Shown here piece by piece: positions 1 through 5,677 of a stretch of DNA of 31,073 nt. The notes under the pieces are model-generated. The model was given only the letters and a program-made list of their open reading frames with translations, was not told the DNA's origin and ran no database searches. Position 1 is the stretch's first letter. Each line of letters starts with the position of its first letter. The DNA is taken from the NCBI GenBank assembly GCA_900764695.1, contig CAAFOY010000002.1, forward strand, positions 1-31,073, given 5' to 3'. The DNA is from Lachnospiraceae bacterium (lineage in GTDB: Bacteria > Bacillota_A > Clostridia > Lachnospirales > Lachnospiraceae). The position numbers and the translations under genes are program-made.

Positions 1-31
1 TATATATACAGTATATTATCGAAAATATATC

Positions 32-60
32 TTGACGGCGTGACTAAAAGAATATACAAT
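32..60 (+). promoter_or_regulatory. Promoter of the type III toxin-antitoxin locus
   Basis: TTGACG (32-37), a 17-base spacer and TACAAT (55-60) form a good sigma-A promoter. It lies about 40 bases before the first antitoxin repeat, where the single promoter of a type III system is expected. It would drive both the RNA antitoxin and, by read-through of the terminator, the toxin gene. Confidence 0.65.
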
Positions 61-100
61 AAATGTAGAAGAAGAATATAGCATTGATATTACTAATGTT

Positions 101-205
101 AAGTTTGGTGATTCTCCACCATTAGAAAGAGGGAAGCGATAAAGTTTGGTGATTCTCCACCATAAAAAAAGAGAGAGACGATAAAGTTTGGTGGTCGGCG
201 ACCAA
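101..205 (+). ncRNA. Type III antitoxin RNA (ToxI-like), about 2.5 repeats
   Basis: Two near-identical units of 41 and 42 nt (101-141 and 142-183) begin AAGTTTGGTGATTCTCCACC and end GCGATA/ACGATA. A partial, diverged third unit starts at 184. Each full unit can form a short TGGTG/CACCA stem. The third instead holds TTTGGT...ACCAAA with an inner GGTC/GACC stem. In known type III systems such tandem RNA repeats are cut by the partner toxin into about 35-50 nt pseudoknots that bind and inhibit it. The position between a promoter and a terminator, just ahead of a ToxN-family gene, is the family's signature. Repeat length is near that of CptIN/TenpIN-type systems; the exact subfamily is inferred. 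Confidence 0.85.
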
Positions 206-225
206 AACAGCTGACAGTAACGATG

Positions 226-253
226 AGGAAGCTTTAATGCTTCCTTATTTTTT
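226..253 (+). terminator. Attenuating terminator between antitoxin RNA and toxin gene
   Basis: AGGAAGC (226-232) pairs perfectly with GCTTCCT (239-245) and is followed by a T-rich tract (246-253). It ends just before the toxin's AAAGGAGAC ribosome site. In type III systems this terminator lets mainly antitoxin repeats be made, with a minority of transcripts reading into the toxin. Confidence 0.85.
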
Positions 254-268
254 ACAAAGGAGACAATA

Positions 269-886
269 TTGGAATTTACGAACTTTCGTTTTGTATTTAT
301 ACAACCGGATTATTTGGAAGCATTGCACAATGTGGATTCAGAAATTTTTTATTCAATAGACACTGACTACTCAAAAAAACCACATTTAGGAATACTTACT
401 ACTTGTAATGGCAGAAAATATGTTATTCCGCTTACTTCAGCAAAGAGAAAGCATGCTAGTTGGAGAGATGTTACTACAACCAATTATCGTGTATATGAAG
501 AAATTGATACAAGGGCAACAATAGTGGATAAATATGATATTATTGTTGATGAAACAGATTTAAATAAACTTAGACAAAAAGGAATTCCAGAAGATGAGTT
601 TAAGTTTTTTAAGAAAAGAATCCTTTCTGTTTTAGAAATAAAGAAGATGTTTCCAGTAGTTGACGGAGTGTATTATTTAGCGGATTTAAGTACACCGGCA
701 ACGACAACAGAAGATGAGCAGAGACGAAATCTTATGGTAAAAGAATATTTTTTCTGCAAAAAGTACAAAAAACAGATTGAAGCTAAAGCAAAAAAAATCT
801 ATGAAAAGCAGATGGTGACAGGGGTTGTTGCTCCATACCATTGTAATTATAAAGTTTTAGAATCTGTTGCAGATACATACAAATAA
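269..886 (+). CDS. toxN: ToxN/AbiQ/CptN-family endoribonuclease, type III toxin
   Basis: A 205-residue protein starting at a TTG, five bases after AAAGGAGAC. The N-terminus has the family pattern: FVFIQPDYLEALHNVDS, then KPHLGILTTCNGRKYVIPLT followed by SAK, with the G-I-L...Y-x-x-P-L-T-S core shared by ToxN, AbiQ and CptN. Known members are sequence-specific RNases that process their own antitoxin repeats and cut cellular mRNA when freed, giving plasmid or element stability or abortive phage infection. It sits directly after the repeat RNA and terminator, completing the locus. Length is at the upper end for the family (about 150-200). The low-efficiency TTG start and the terminator both fit tight limitation of toxin. 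Family assignment is confident; subfamily (CptN-like) and activity are inferred. Confidence 0.88.
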   Translation: MEFTNFRFVFIQPDYLEALHNVDSEIFYSIDTDYSKKPHLGILTTCNGRKYVIPLTSAKRKHASWRDVTTTNYRVYEEIDTRATIVDKYDIIVDETDLNKLRQKGIPEDEFKFFKKRILSVLEIKKMFPVVDGVYYLADLSTPATTTEDEQRRNLMVKEYFFCKKYKKQIEAKAKKIYEKQMVTGVVAPYHCNYKVLESVADTYK

Positions 887-900
887 ATAATTGATGATTT

Positions 901-949
901 ACATCTATAAAAAGTATTGTTATGAATTACTTTTTATAGATGTTTTTTT
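901..949 (+). terminator. Rho-independent terminator after the toxin gene
   Basis: A perfect 16-bp stem (901-916 with 928-943), an 11-base loop and a TTTTTT tail. It is strong and isolates the toxin-antitoxin cassette from the genes downstream. Confidence 0.9.
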
Positions 950-992
950 ATAAAATCGTAAAAAAATACCTTAAACATATCTCTGTAAAAGT

Positions 993-1036
993 AACTGTTA
1001 GTTTGCAAAAGTAGTAGCATGGAAAAACTAGCAGTT
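993..1036. promoter_or_regulatory. Long-spaced inverted repeat upstream of XRE gene
   Basis: AACTGTTAGTTT (993-1004) and AAACTAGCAGTT (1025-1036) are inverted copies with one mismatch, separated by 20 bases. They lie about 145 bases before the XRE regulator start. This could be a pair of operator half-sites; there is no T-run to make it a terminator. Function is inferred. Confidence 0.35.
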
Positions 1037-1180
1037 TAAATTGCAATTAAATTATGTATTTTCGTCTTATAAGTCCCGTTTATTGTACAACCTATAATGT
1101 ATAATTTTAATAGTGGGGCAATTTTACCCTTTAGATTTATTAATGAATATAGTAATTTGTACATAACAGGAGCGATAATT

Positions 1181-1489
1181 ATGCTTAAAATGAAAGACAA
1201 CAATTATATAAACAATATAGCAGCTATTCGTAAGAAGCAAGGAATAAGTCAGACTCAATTTGCTAATGCAATTGGCGTTGAAACCAGTACTATTAGCAGG
1301 ATAGAAACCGGTAAGTCTGATCCGTCTGCAGTTACATTATTTGCTATTGCTAAATATTTGCAGGTTTCAGTTGATGATTTATATACAAGGAAAACTGCAG
1401 AACAGATTAAAAATGAAAGAGAGCAGGAATTCTTCAAGAGAAATATCAGATATTATGTCTCAACATTTGAAAGTGGGAAAAATTATTAA
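1181..1489 (+). CDS. XRE-family HTH transcriptional regulator
   Basis: A 102-residue protein with a Cro/CI-type helix-turn-helix at about residues 12-66 (AIRKKQGISQTQFANAIGV, STISRIETGKSDP, followed by the sequence of helices 4-5) and a short charged tail. The ATG at 1181 is chosen because an AGGAG at 1169-1173 precedes it at the right distance. The open frame extends 28 codons upstream, but no ribosome site supports a longer form. Such regulators usually repress their own promoter and one on a mobile element. Two further XRE genes lie within 2 kb. The target is unknown. Confidence 0.85.
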   Translation: MLKMKDNNYINNIAAIRKKQGISQTQFANAIGVETSTISRIETGKSDPSAVTLFAIAKYLQVSVDDLYTRKTAEQIKNEREQEFFKRNIRYYVSTFESGKNY

Positions 1490-1711
1490 AACGAACAAAT
1501 TTTCGAAATATGGCGTATATGCTATAGAAAACCAAAATTATTTTCGCTATAGTTTAGATACATTCTAAAAAGGGGTGTGAGATCAGCTTAGCTAGGGCAT
1601 TGGATTTGATGCTACGGAATACTAGCGTATTATCTGCAGGATTTATTTCCCTTATCAAGCAGGTATTTATTGTAAAAGCAAAAATACTGATTAAAGGAAG
1701 TGAACAAAGGA

Positions 1712-1894
1712 ATGAGCAATTCTATGAAGGTATCATTCTGTTGCAAAGACTGTAAGAGAAAAATGTTTGATTATTATGCAGGAATTTTAAACTTGTCTAT
1801 CAAATGCAATAGATGCAAAAGAGTTTTAACACTTAAAAAGATAGATGAGAAATATGTAGCAGAGAGAATGATTAACGGAAAACTATTTGTGTGA
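1712..1894 (+). CDS. Com-like two-CxxC zinc-ribbon protein
   Basis: A small basic protein of 60 residues with one pair of Cys in CCKDCKRKMF near the start and a second in SIKCNRCKRVLTL about 20 residues later. This spacing and the I-K-C-x-R-C-K pattern match the Com-type zinc-binding proteins of Mu-like phages (translational activators of mod) and their many homologues on Firmicute prophages and conjugative elements. The start is ambiguous: a GTG at 1700, ATG at 1712 and ATG at 1724 are in frame, and none has an ideally spaced ribosome site (AAGGA at 1694-1698, AAAGGA at 1706-1711). The next gene begins 10 bases after the stop, so the two are probably cotranscribed. The RNA-binding role is inferred from the family. 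Confidence 0.7.
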   Translation: MSNSMKVSFCCKDCKRKMFDYYAGILNLSIKCNRCKRVLTLKKIDEKYVAERMINGKLFV

Positions 1895-1904
1895 GGTGTA
1901 AAAA

Positions 1905-2177
1905 TTGATTTACAAGTATGGCATTGGAGAGCATGTGTATATCATAGAAAATGGAATGCACATAAAAGAAGTGATAATAGTTAATATAGCCAATGGCTTC
2001 TATCAGGTTTGCTTTACGGATAGAAGAGGCTCAATTAAATTAAGAGAGTCAAGACTATATAAGACTATTGGAGAAGCAGCAACAAAGAACAGTGCTGCGA
2101 AAAATGAATTAAGCAAATTACATAAGAAGAAAACATACCATTCACCATATGATTACGAATGTGGATATTATGGATGA
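1905..2177 (+). CDS. Small hypothetical protein of mobile-element type
   Basis: A 90-residue protein with a TTG start six bases after GAGGTG (1893-1898). The first half is predicted beta-rich: GIGEHVYIIENG, then VNIANGFYQVCFTDRRGSIK and LRESRLY, which resembles a small SH3-like barrel. The tail is polar and lysine-rich and ends in a Tyr/Gly-rich segment. I do not recognise a characterised family, though similar short proteins are common next to regulatory genes on integrative elements of Lachnospiraceae. It follows the zinc-ribbon gene by 10 bases and ends before a terminator, so it likely closes a two-gene unit. Confidence 0.6.
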   Translation: MIYKYGIGEHVYIIENGMHIKEVIIVNIANGFYQVCFTDRRGSIKLRESRLYKTIGEAATKNSAAKNELSKLHKKKTYHSPYDYECGYYG

Positions 2178-2260
2178 TTGAAAACAATTTATTATAAAAA
2201 AATTAAATAGGCCCACCTGATAAGGGCATACAGTTATTGAGGTAACTGCAGGAGCACCAG

Positions 2261-2323
2261 AGACGCAGGGGAAAATCAGTAAGAAGTAGATTTACTTTAC
2301 CGGATTTCCCTTGCGTCTTTTTT
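2261..2323 (+). terminator. Terminator or attenuator with long interrupted stem
   Basis: AGACGCAGGGGA (2261-2272) pairs with TCCCTTGCGTCT (2307-2318), one G-U pair, and is followed by a T-run (2318-2323). The 34-base loop can form its own small stem (GTAA...TTAC). It ends the operon at 1712-2177, or acts as an attenuator in the leader of the XRE gene at 2406. Its left arm carries AGCACCAG and GGGGAAAATCAG, which recur before the XRE gene at 2953. Confidence 0.7.
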
Positions 2324-2377
2324 GATTTCGCATAGAAAAACATATATGTAATTAAATTGTCAGGTGCAGACAACGAA

Positions 2378-2399
2378 CCTTTCTGGTTTTCCAGAAAGG
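2378..2399 (+). promoter_or_regulatory. Hairpin covering the ribosome site of the XRE gene
   Basis: CCTTTCTGG (2378-2386), TTTT, CCAGAAAGG (2391-2399) is a perfect 9-bp inverted repeat. Its right arm contains most of the AGAAAGGA ribosome site of the ATG at 2406. Folding in RNA would hide the site; as DNA it is also a plausible dimeric repressor operator. Confidence 0.6.
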
Positions 2400-2405
2400 A
2401 AAAAG

Positions 2406-2645
2406 ATGTTTTATTACGATATTAAGGAAAGTGGAAAAAGAATCAAGGAGTTAAGAAAAGCAAAGGGATTAACACAGGAAAAGTTGTCAGAAAAGATTGG
2501 AATTTCATGTCAGGGTTTAAAGATGATTGAGTGTGGAATAAATGGAGCCAGAATTGACACATTTGTTTATTTGGCAGAAGTATTAGATACAACGATTGAT
2601 TATTTGGTTTTAGGCAGAAGTTGTATGGTTATTGATGATGAGTAA
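2406..2645 (+). CDS. XRE-family HTH regulator, short form
   Basis: A 79-residue protein that is almost only a helix-turn-helix domain (RIKELRKAKGLTQEKLSEKI, then ISCQGLKMIECGINGARID and LAEVLDTTIDYLVLG). The ATG at 2406 has AGAAAGGA six bases upstream; an in-frame GTG at 2364 has no ribosome site and would run through the hairpin at 2378-2399. This is the compact Cro/C.-type repressor layout. The hairpin over the ribosome site suggests translational or operator autocontrol. Partner genes are unknown. Confidence 0.85.
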   Translation: MFYYDIKESGKRIKELRKAKGLTQEKLSEKIGISCQGLKMIECGINGARIDTFVYLAEVLDTTIDYLVLGRSCMVIDDE

Positions 2646-2952
2646 AAGGTATAGTGCCACTAACTCTTAATTTATATTTGAAAACAGTATATTAGAAGAG
2701 GCTCAAATGAGCCGGGCAAACCTCCTTTAAGGCAATGCATGAAATAGTTTCTACTTATTATAACTATAAGTTTGAGGTTGTTGACTATGCCGTGATCCAT
2801 ACTGAAGTATGGTAGCAAGCTGCAGCACATATACTGGCGACGACTAGAGGAAAGAAACAAAGTAGTAAGTAATGATTGGCGTGTTATGTTATTGCAACAG
2901 CACCAGACGTGATGCGATGCATTGCAGTAGGGGAGAAAATCAGGAGGAATAA
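2646..2952 (+). other. Gene-free leader of the third XRE gene
   Basis: About 300 bases with no supported gene. It contains a tight inverted repeat CCATACT-GA-AGTATGG (2797-2812) and, just before the next gene, AGCACCAGACG and GGGGAGAAAATCAGG, which echo the segment at 2253-2279. It may be a structured leader or an operator region. I found no convincing promoter in it. Confidence 0.4.
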
Positions 2953-3273
2953 ATGGAATACAAAGGTTTAGAAGTTGGAAATATAATTAAATCATTAAGA
3001 ATAAAAAAGAATGTATCTGTGTTTGAATTGGCTTACAGAGCAAAAATAAGTCAATCACATGTATATCAGTTGGAAGAAGGAAGTAATAAAATGAGCATTG
3101 ACCTTTTGTATAGGTTGATGGATGCATTAGATACAGATGCAAATACGATATTAGGAATAAAGGAAAAGGATGAAGAATCAGTGGATGAAAGGCTGAAGGA
3201 ATTAAGTCCTAAGATGAAGGAAACACTGACGGAGTTGTTTTTGCGGACAATAGATGGGGTGGAGAAAATTTAA
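2953..3273 (+). CDS. XRE-family HTH regulator with C-terminal extension
   Basis: A 106-residue protein preceded by CAGGAGGAATAA. The helix-turn-helix is at about residues 8-66 (IIKSLRIKKNVSVFELAYRA, ISQSHVYQLEEGSNKMSID, LMDALDTDANTILGI), followed by an acidic-basic helix (DERLKELSPKMKETLTELF) that probably mediates dimerisation. It is the last of three XRE genes in a row and is closed by its own terminator. The target is unknown; a mobile-element or lysogeny-type control role is inferred from context. Confidence 0.85.
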   Translation: MEYKGLEVGNIIKSLRIKKNVSVFELAYRAKISQSHVYQLEEGSNKMSIDLLYRLMDALDTDANTILGIKEKDEESVDERLKELSPKMKETLTELFLRTIDGVEKI

Positions 3274-3293
3274 AAAATATATAGAAAATATTG

Positions 3294-3323
3294 GCCCAGG
3301 GTTACAATCCTTGGGCTTTTTTT
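3294..3323 (+). terminator. Rho-independent terminator after the third XRE gene
   Basis: GCCCAGGG (3294-3301) pairs with CCTTGGGC (3309-3316), one G-U pair, followed by seven T (3317-3323). Confidence 0.9.
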
Positions 3324-3420
3324 ATGAAAACTATTAATATTATGATTAACGTCTTACTTTATGCTGGTTCTAGGAAATGCATTAATAATAGTATGTATGT
3401 AACGATAAAAATAGTTATTA

Positions 3421-3449
3421 TTGTGAATAGAATTGAAGATGTGTATAAT
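3421..3449 (+). promoter_or_regulatory. Promoter for the membrane protein / transferase pair
   Basis: TTGTGA (3421-3426), a 17-base spacer and a consensus TATAAT (3444-3449). It leaves a leader of about 140 bases before the ATG at 3600. The rest of 3324-3599 is AT-rich and shows no other feature I can support. Confidence 0.55.
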
Positions 3450-3599
3450 TATATTTATAAAATTAAAATTTGGTTGGTTAAAACATCATAATAGCAAGTG
3501 AATGGAAAATTAACTGATTTTATTATTTACAAAATATTAATATTAGATAAACGTATACGATGTCTTGGACGTTAAAAAAGAAACTTGAGGATATATTAA

Positions 3600-4004
3600 A
3601 TGGAAGAAAATAAAAAGAAATGTGTTGAGTGGGTAATATTGAATTTGATTGTACCATTAGCACCTGTAGTGATTAAACTCGCAATATTATTTTTGGGTAA
3701 AGATGGAATATTAAAAACAAACATAATTGAGTCAGCAGAACTTATTTATTATAACTTGTTTATATGTATAATTTTTTTAAATATTATCAACAAGAAAAAA
3801 GAGACTAAAATTATTGAAGTGGTGTTGGAAAACGCATTTAAAATAATTTGTGTTATAGATTTGATTATGATTATTTTAATATATTTGGGAAATCAGAGCA
3901 AAAAGGTTACTTATATAGCAGTAATTTTGACCGTTATAATTCCTGTTTTTGTGGCAGTATATTATTGTAATGAAGTAATAGGAGAAGAGAAAAATGATAA
4001 ATAA
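3600..4004 (+). CDS. Small integral membrane protein of unknown function
   Basis: A 134-residue hydrophobic protein with about four predicted membrane helices (roughly residues 10-32, 47-63, 78-98 and 103-124), short loops, and a charged tail. GAGG lies nine bases before the ATG. I do not recognise the family. Its last 11 bases overlap the start of the next gene, so the two proteins are probably made together by coupled translation. The neighbour resembles a membrane sugar-phosphate transferase, so this protein may be its membrane partner; that is inference only. Confidence 0.65.
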   Translation: MEENKKKCVEWVILNLIVPLAPVVIKLAILFLGKDGILKTNIIESAELIYYNLFICIIFLNIINKKKETKIIEVVLENAFKIICVIDLIMIILIYLGNQSKKVTYIAVILTVIIPVFVAVYYCNEVIGEEKNDK

Positions 4005-4692
4005 ATTTATAGATGTTATACTTATAGCGTTAATGGTATTAATAATAATAGTAATTGTAGCAGCAACAATTATGTATAGCTGCAAAAAAAACAATGAAAT
4101 ATTTTTTAGAAATATAGAAAGAGAAAATCTGGATAAGTATGATAAGAAAAGAAAAGGACATGGTTATGCCTTTGTAAAAAGAATAAATGATATTTTGGTA
4201 GGAATTGTAGGGAGTATAGTAGCTATTGTTATATTCATTTTTGTTGCACCGTTTATTTTAATTGAAGATGGAGGACCAATTTTTATAAAAAGAAACTTTA
4301 TAGGTTATGGGAAAAGAAAATGTACATATTATACATTTCGAATTATGAAGAAAGAGTGCAATGGAGAGAGGAAATATTTAAAAATAGGAAAATTTTTATA
4401 TAAAACATCACTAGATTTTATGCCAATATATTTTTCTGTACTAATCGGAAAAATGACATTAGTGGGATTGTATAGACGTAGACTAGAAGAATGTCTCACA
4501 GAAGAAGAAAAGGAAATTTATTTGTATGAAAAACCAGGTTTAGCTAATATGTATATAATTTTTAAGGAAAACTGGAAAGAAAGTGGTGAAGACTTAAAAC
4601 TTTATAGTGATAAGTATTTTTTATGCAATCGGTGTATTCGCTTGGATATACAGATTATGTTATGGTGTATTAGGACAGCAGTGAGAAATTAA
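3994..4692 (+). CDS. Degenerate bacterial sugar-phosphate transferase (PF02397-like)
   Basis: A 232-residue protein with an N-terminal membrane helix (about 5-28) and a domain at about 62-230 laid out like the WcaJ/PglC monotopic phosphoglycosyl transferases: KRINDILVG then a hydrophobic re-entrant segment, EDGGPIFIKR, YTFRIMKK, KIGKFLYKTSLD, TLVG and KPGLANMY. These enzymes normally move a sugar phosphate onto undecaprenyl phosphate. Key positions differ. The usual catalytic Asp-Glu pair (LDELPQ) reads SLDFMP, keeping Asp141 but losing the Glu. The LVGPRP motif reads LVGLYR. FRTM reads FRIM, and the lysine-rich N-terminal helix is extra. It may be inactive, a regulator, or a diverged enzyme. 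It overlaps the preceding membrane-protein gene. Confidence 0.65.
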   Translation: MINKFIDVILIALMVLIIIVIVAATIMYSCKKNNEIFFRNIERENLDKYDKKRKGHGYAFVKRINDILVGIVGSIVAIVIFIFVAPFILIEDGGPIFIKRNFIGYGKRKCTYYTFRIMKKECNGERKYLKIGKFLYKTSLDFMPIYFSVLIGKMTLVGLYRRRLEECLTEEEKEIYLYEKPGLANMYIIFKENWKESGEDLKLYSDKYFLCNRCIRLDIQIMLWCIRTAVRN

Positions 4693-4697
4693 GTATA

Positions 4698-4723
4698 AGG
4701 AATAATTATGAGGAATAATTATG
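4698..4723 (+). repeat. 13-bp tandem duplication
   Basis: AGGAATAATTATG occurs twice head to tail (4698-4710 and 4711-4723). Each copy carries a weak ribosome site plus an ATG. The first ATG opens only a six-codon frame; the second opens the small frame at 4721. Confidence 0.8.
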
Positions 4724-4831
4724 AGTAATATCAAGCCCAAAAGTAATGGGAACTTGTATATGAAATATAGAGTTCTTATCATAATGTACAGCATAACGAT
4801 AATGGATCTTAAAAATGGCTTGAAAATTTGA
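4721..4831 (+). CDS. Possible 36-residue small protein
   Basis: ATG at 4721 with AGGA six bases upstream opens a frame of 36 codons ending at TGA 4829-4831 (begins MSNIKPKSNGNLYMKYRVLI). No family is recognised. It could equally be a chance frame in the leader of the ribbon-helix-helix gene, whose promoter overlaps its 3' end. Confidence 0.25.
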   Translation: MSNIKPKSNGNLYMKYRVLIIMYSITIMDLKNGLKI

Positions 4832-4848
4832 CCGTCATAAATTATACT
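4820..4848 (+). promoter_or_regulatory. Promoter of the ribbon-helix-helix gene
   Basis: TTGAAA (4820-4825), a 17-base spacer and TATACT (4843-4848), only 22 bases before the ATG at 4871. The short leader suits an autoregulated DNA-binding protein. Confidence 0.6.
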
Positions 4849-4870
4849 ATAACTAGTAGGAGGTAGTGGT

Positions 4871-5041
4871 ATGGCAAAAGTTGGCAGACCAAAGATAGAA
4901 AATCCCAAGGTTAATAAAATTTCGGTTAGGCTATCAGATGAGGAACACGAAAAACTCATTGAGTTTGCTAAGGAGCATTCAATGACAAAGGCAGAGGTTT
5001 TCAAAAAAGGTTTAGAGATTTTATATAAGCAATGTAAATAA
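4871..5041 (+). CDS. CopG-type ribbon-helix-helix DNA-binding protein
   Basis: A 56-residue protein on the plus strand with an ideal AGGAGG seven bases upstream. It has a basic start (AKVGRPKIENPK), the beta strand KISVRLSD, helix EEHEKLIEFAKEHS, the turn, and helix TKAEVFKKGLEILYKQ. This is the whole CopG/Arc/MobC-like fold, which binds DNA as a dimer. Proteins of this size starting GRPK...NPK are typical relaxosome accessory factors, plasmid copy-number repressors or antitoxins of mobile elements. No relaxase or toxin follows, but a GC-richer segment with an inverted repeat lies 250 bases downstream, so a transfer-origin-binding role is possible. Confidence 0.85.
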   Translation: MAKVGRPKIENPKVNKISVRLSDEEHEKLIEFAKEHSMTKAEVFKKGLEILYKQCK

Positions 5042-5130
5042 GTTGCAAGCCACTTAGTACTATTCTACAGCATGACCACATTGTGGTAACAACAATTTAA
5101 TAAGTCAAAATAATTTAAAATAGTATTAAA

Positions 5131-5194
5131 CTAAAAGGCTAAATACGGACAGAAAGAGCAAATAAAAGAACCTGTTAACCGTTAGCCTTTTTAG
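5131..5194 (+). terminator. Probable terminator after the ribbon-helix-helix gene
   Basis: CTAAAAGGCTAA (5131-5142) is complementary to TTAGCCTTTTTAG (5182-5194) with one bulged T. The loop is about 40 bases. The T-run lies within the right arm, so termination would be weaker than at the next hairpin. Confidence 0.5.
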
Positions 5195-5229
5195 AGTTTG
5201 AATAAGCTACAAGCCGATTAGCATAAAAC

Positions 5230-5280
5230 AAAAGCCAACTGTAGGAGCATATATGCTCACTAACAGTTGGCTTTTATTTT
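5230..5280 (+). terminator. Strong nested-stem terminator
   Basis: AAAAGCCAACTGT (5230-5242) pairs perfectly with ACAGTTGGCTTTT (5263-5275). Inside is a second stem, GAGCAT/ATGCTC (5245-5250 with 5253-5258). A T-rich tail follows. The A/T ends make it able to work in both directions. Confidence 0.85.
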
Positions 5281-5462
5281 TTGCGTAAGTGGCGACAGCC
5301 ACTCATAAGCAAGAAGCGAAGCGAATTGCGAATGAATCGGTGTTGTGGAAGATGGAAATACATATATGGATTTCTGCGAGGCTCTTTCTTTTCGGTCTTA
5401 TACGGCGCCAGCCGTCAGTGAGATGTAGCAAGGCGAAATCGAACTGAGCATGGCGTGGAAAA
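5281..5462. other. GC-richer noncoding block, candidate transfer-origin remnant
   Basis: This segment is clearly less AT-rich than its flanks and has no supported gene. It contains AGTGGC-GACA-GCCACT (5288-5303), the repeated GCGAAGCGAATTGCGAATG stretch, and a second small repeat ACGGC-GCCA-GCCGT near 5411-5424. Together with the ribbon-helix-helix gene upstream this is the layout of an origin of transfer with its accessory protein, but no relaxase gene is in the window, so the call is tentative. Confidence 0.3.
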
Positions 5463-5488
5463 AGAAGATTTTATTTTTTATATATTTT

Positions 5489-5497
5489 GATATAATT
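5489..5497 (+). promoter_or_regulatory. Extended -10 promoter candidate
   Basis: TGATATAAT (5489-5497) is a TGn-TATAAT extended -10 element; no good -35 precedes it. It would give a leader of about 175 bases for the gene at 5678, containing the inverted repeat at 5555-5585. Confidence 0.4.
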
Positions 5498-5554
5498 AGT
5501 TTAACAAAAACTTTTAGAAAATATAAATTAATAATTCAAATGTTATAGAAAATA

Positions 5555-5585
5555 CTATTTGTGTCACCAATGGTGACACAAATAG
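5555..5585. promoter_or_regulatory. Perfect 14-bp inverted repeat, probable operator
   Basis: CTATTTGTGTCACC (5555-5568), AAT, GGTGACACAAATAG (5572-5585). There is no T-run after it, so a protein-binding site is more likely than a terminator. It lies 93 bases before the AlbA_2/ATP-binding regulator gene, whose C-terminal winged helix could bind it. Confidence 0.55.
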
Positions 5586-5677
5586 GTTGGACAAATCATT
5601 TATTATGTAAGCTTGAAAATAAAACTGATAATAGATGAAAGATAATTAAAAAGTATGTTAGGAATGGAGAGGACATT

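Noticed and set aside
101..205. CRISPR array
   Set aside because: The repeat units are contiguous with variable purine-rich tails, not repeats with unique spacers of constant length, and a ToxN-type gene follows.
3291..3491. Open frame of 66 codons after the third XRE gene
   Set aside because: It starts inside a terminator stem, has no ribosome site, and its sequence shows no family pattern or consistent composition.
4660..5004. Minus-strand frame of 114 codons
   Set aside because: It lies opposite the ribbon-helix-helix gene, which has an ideal ribosome site, promoter and recognisable fold.
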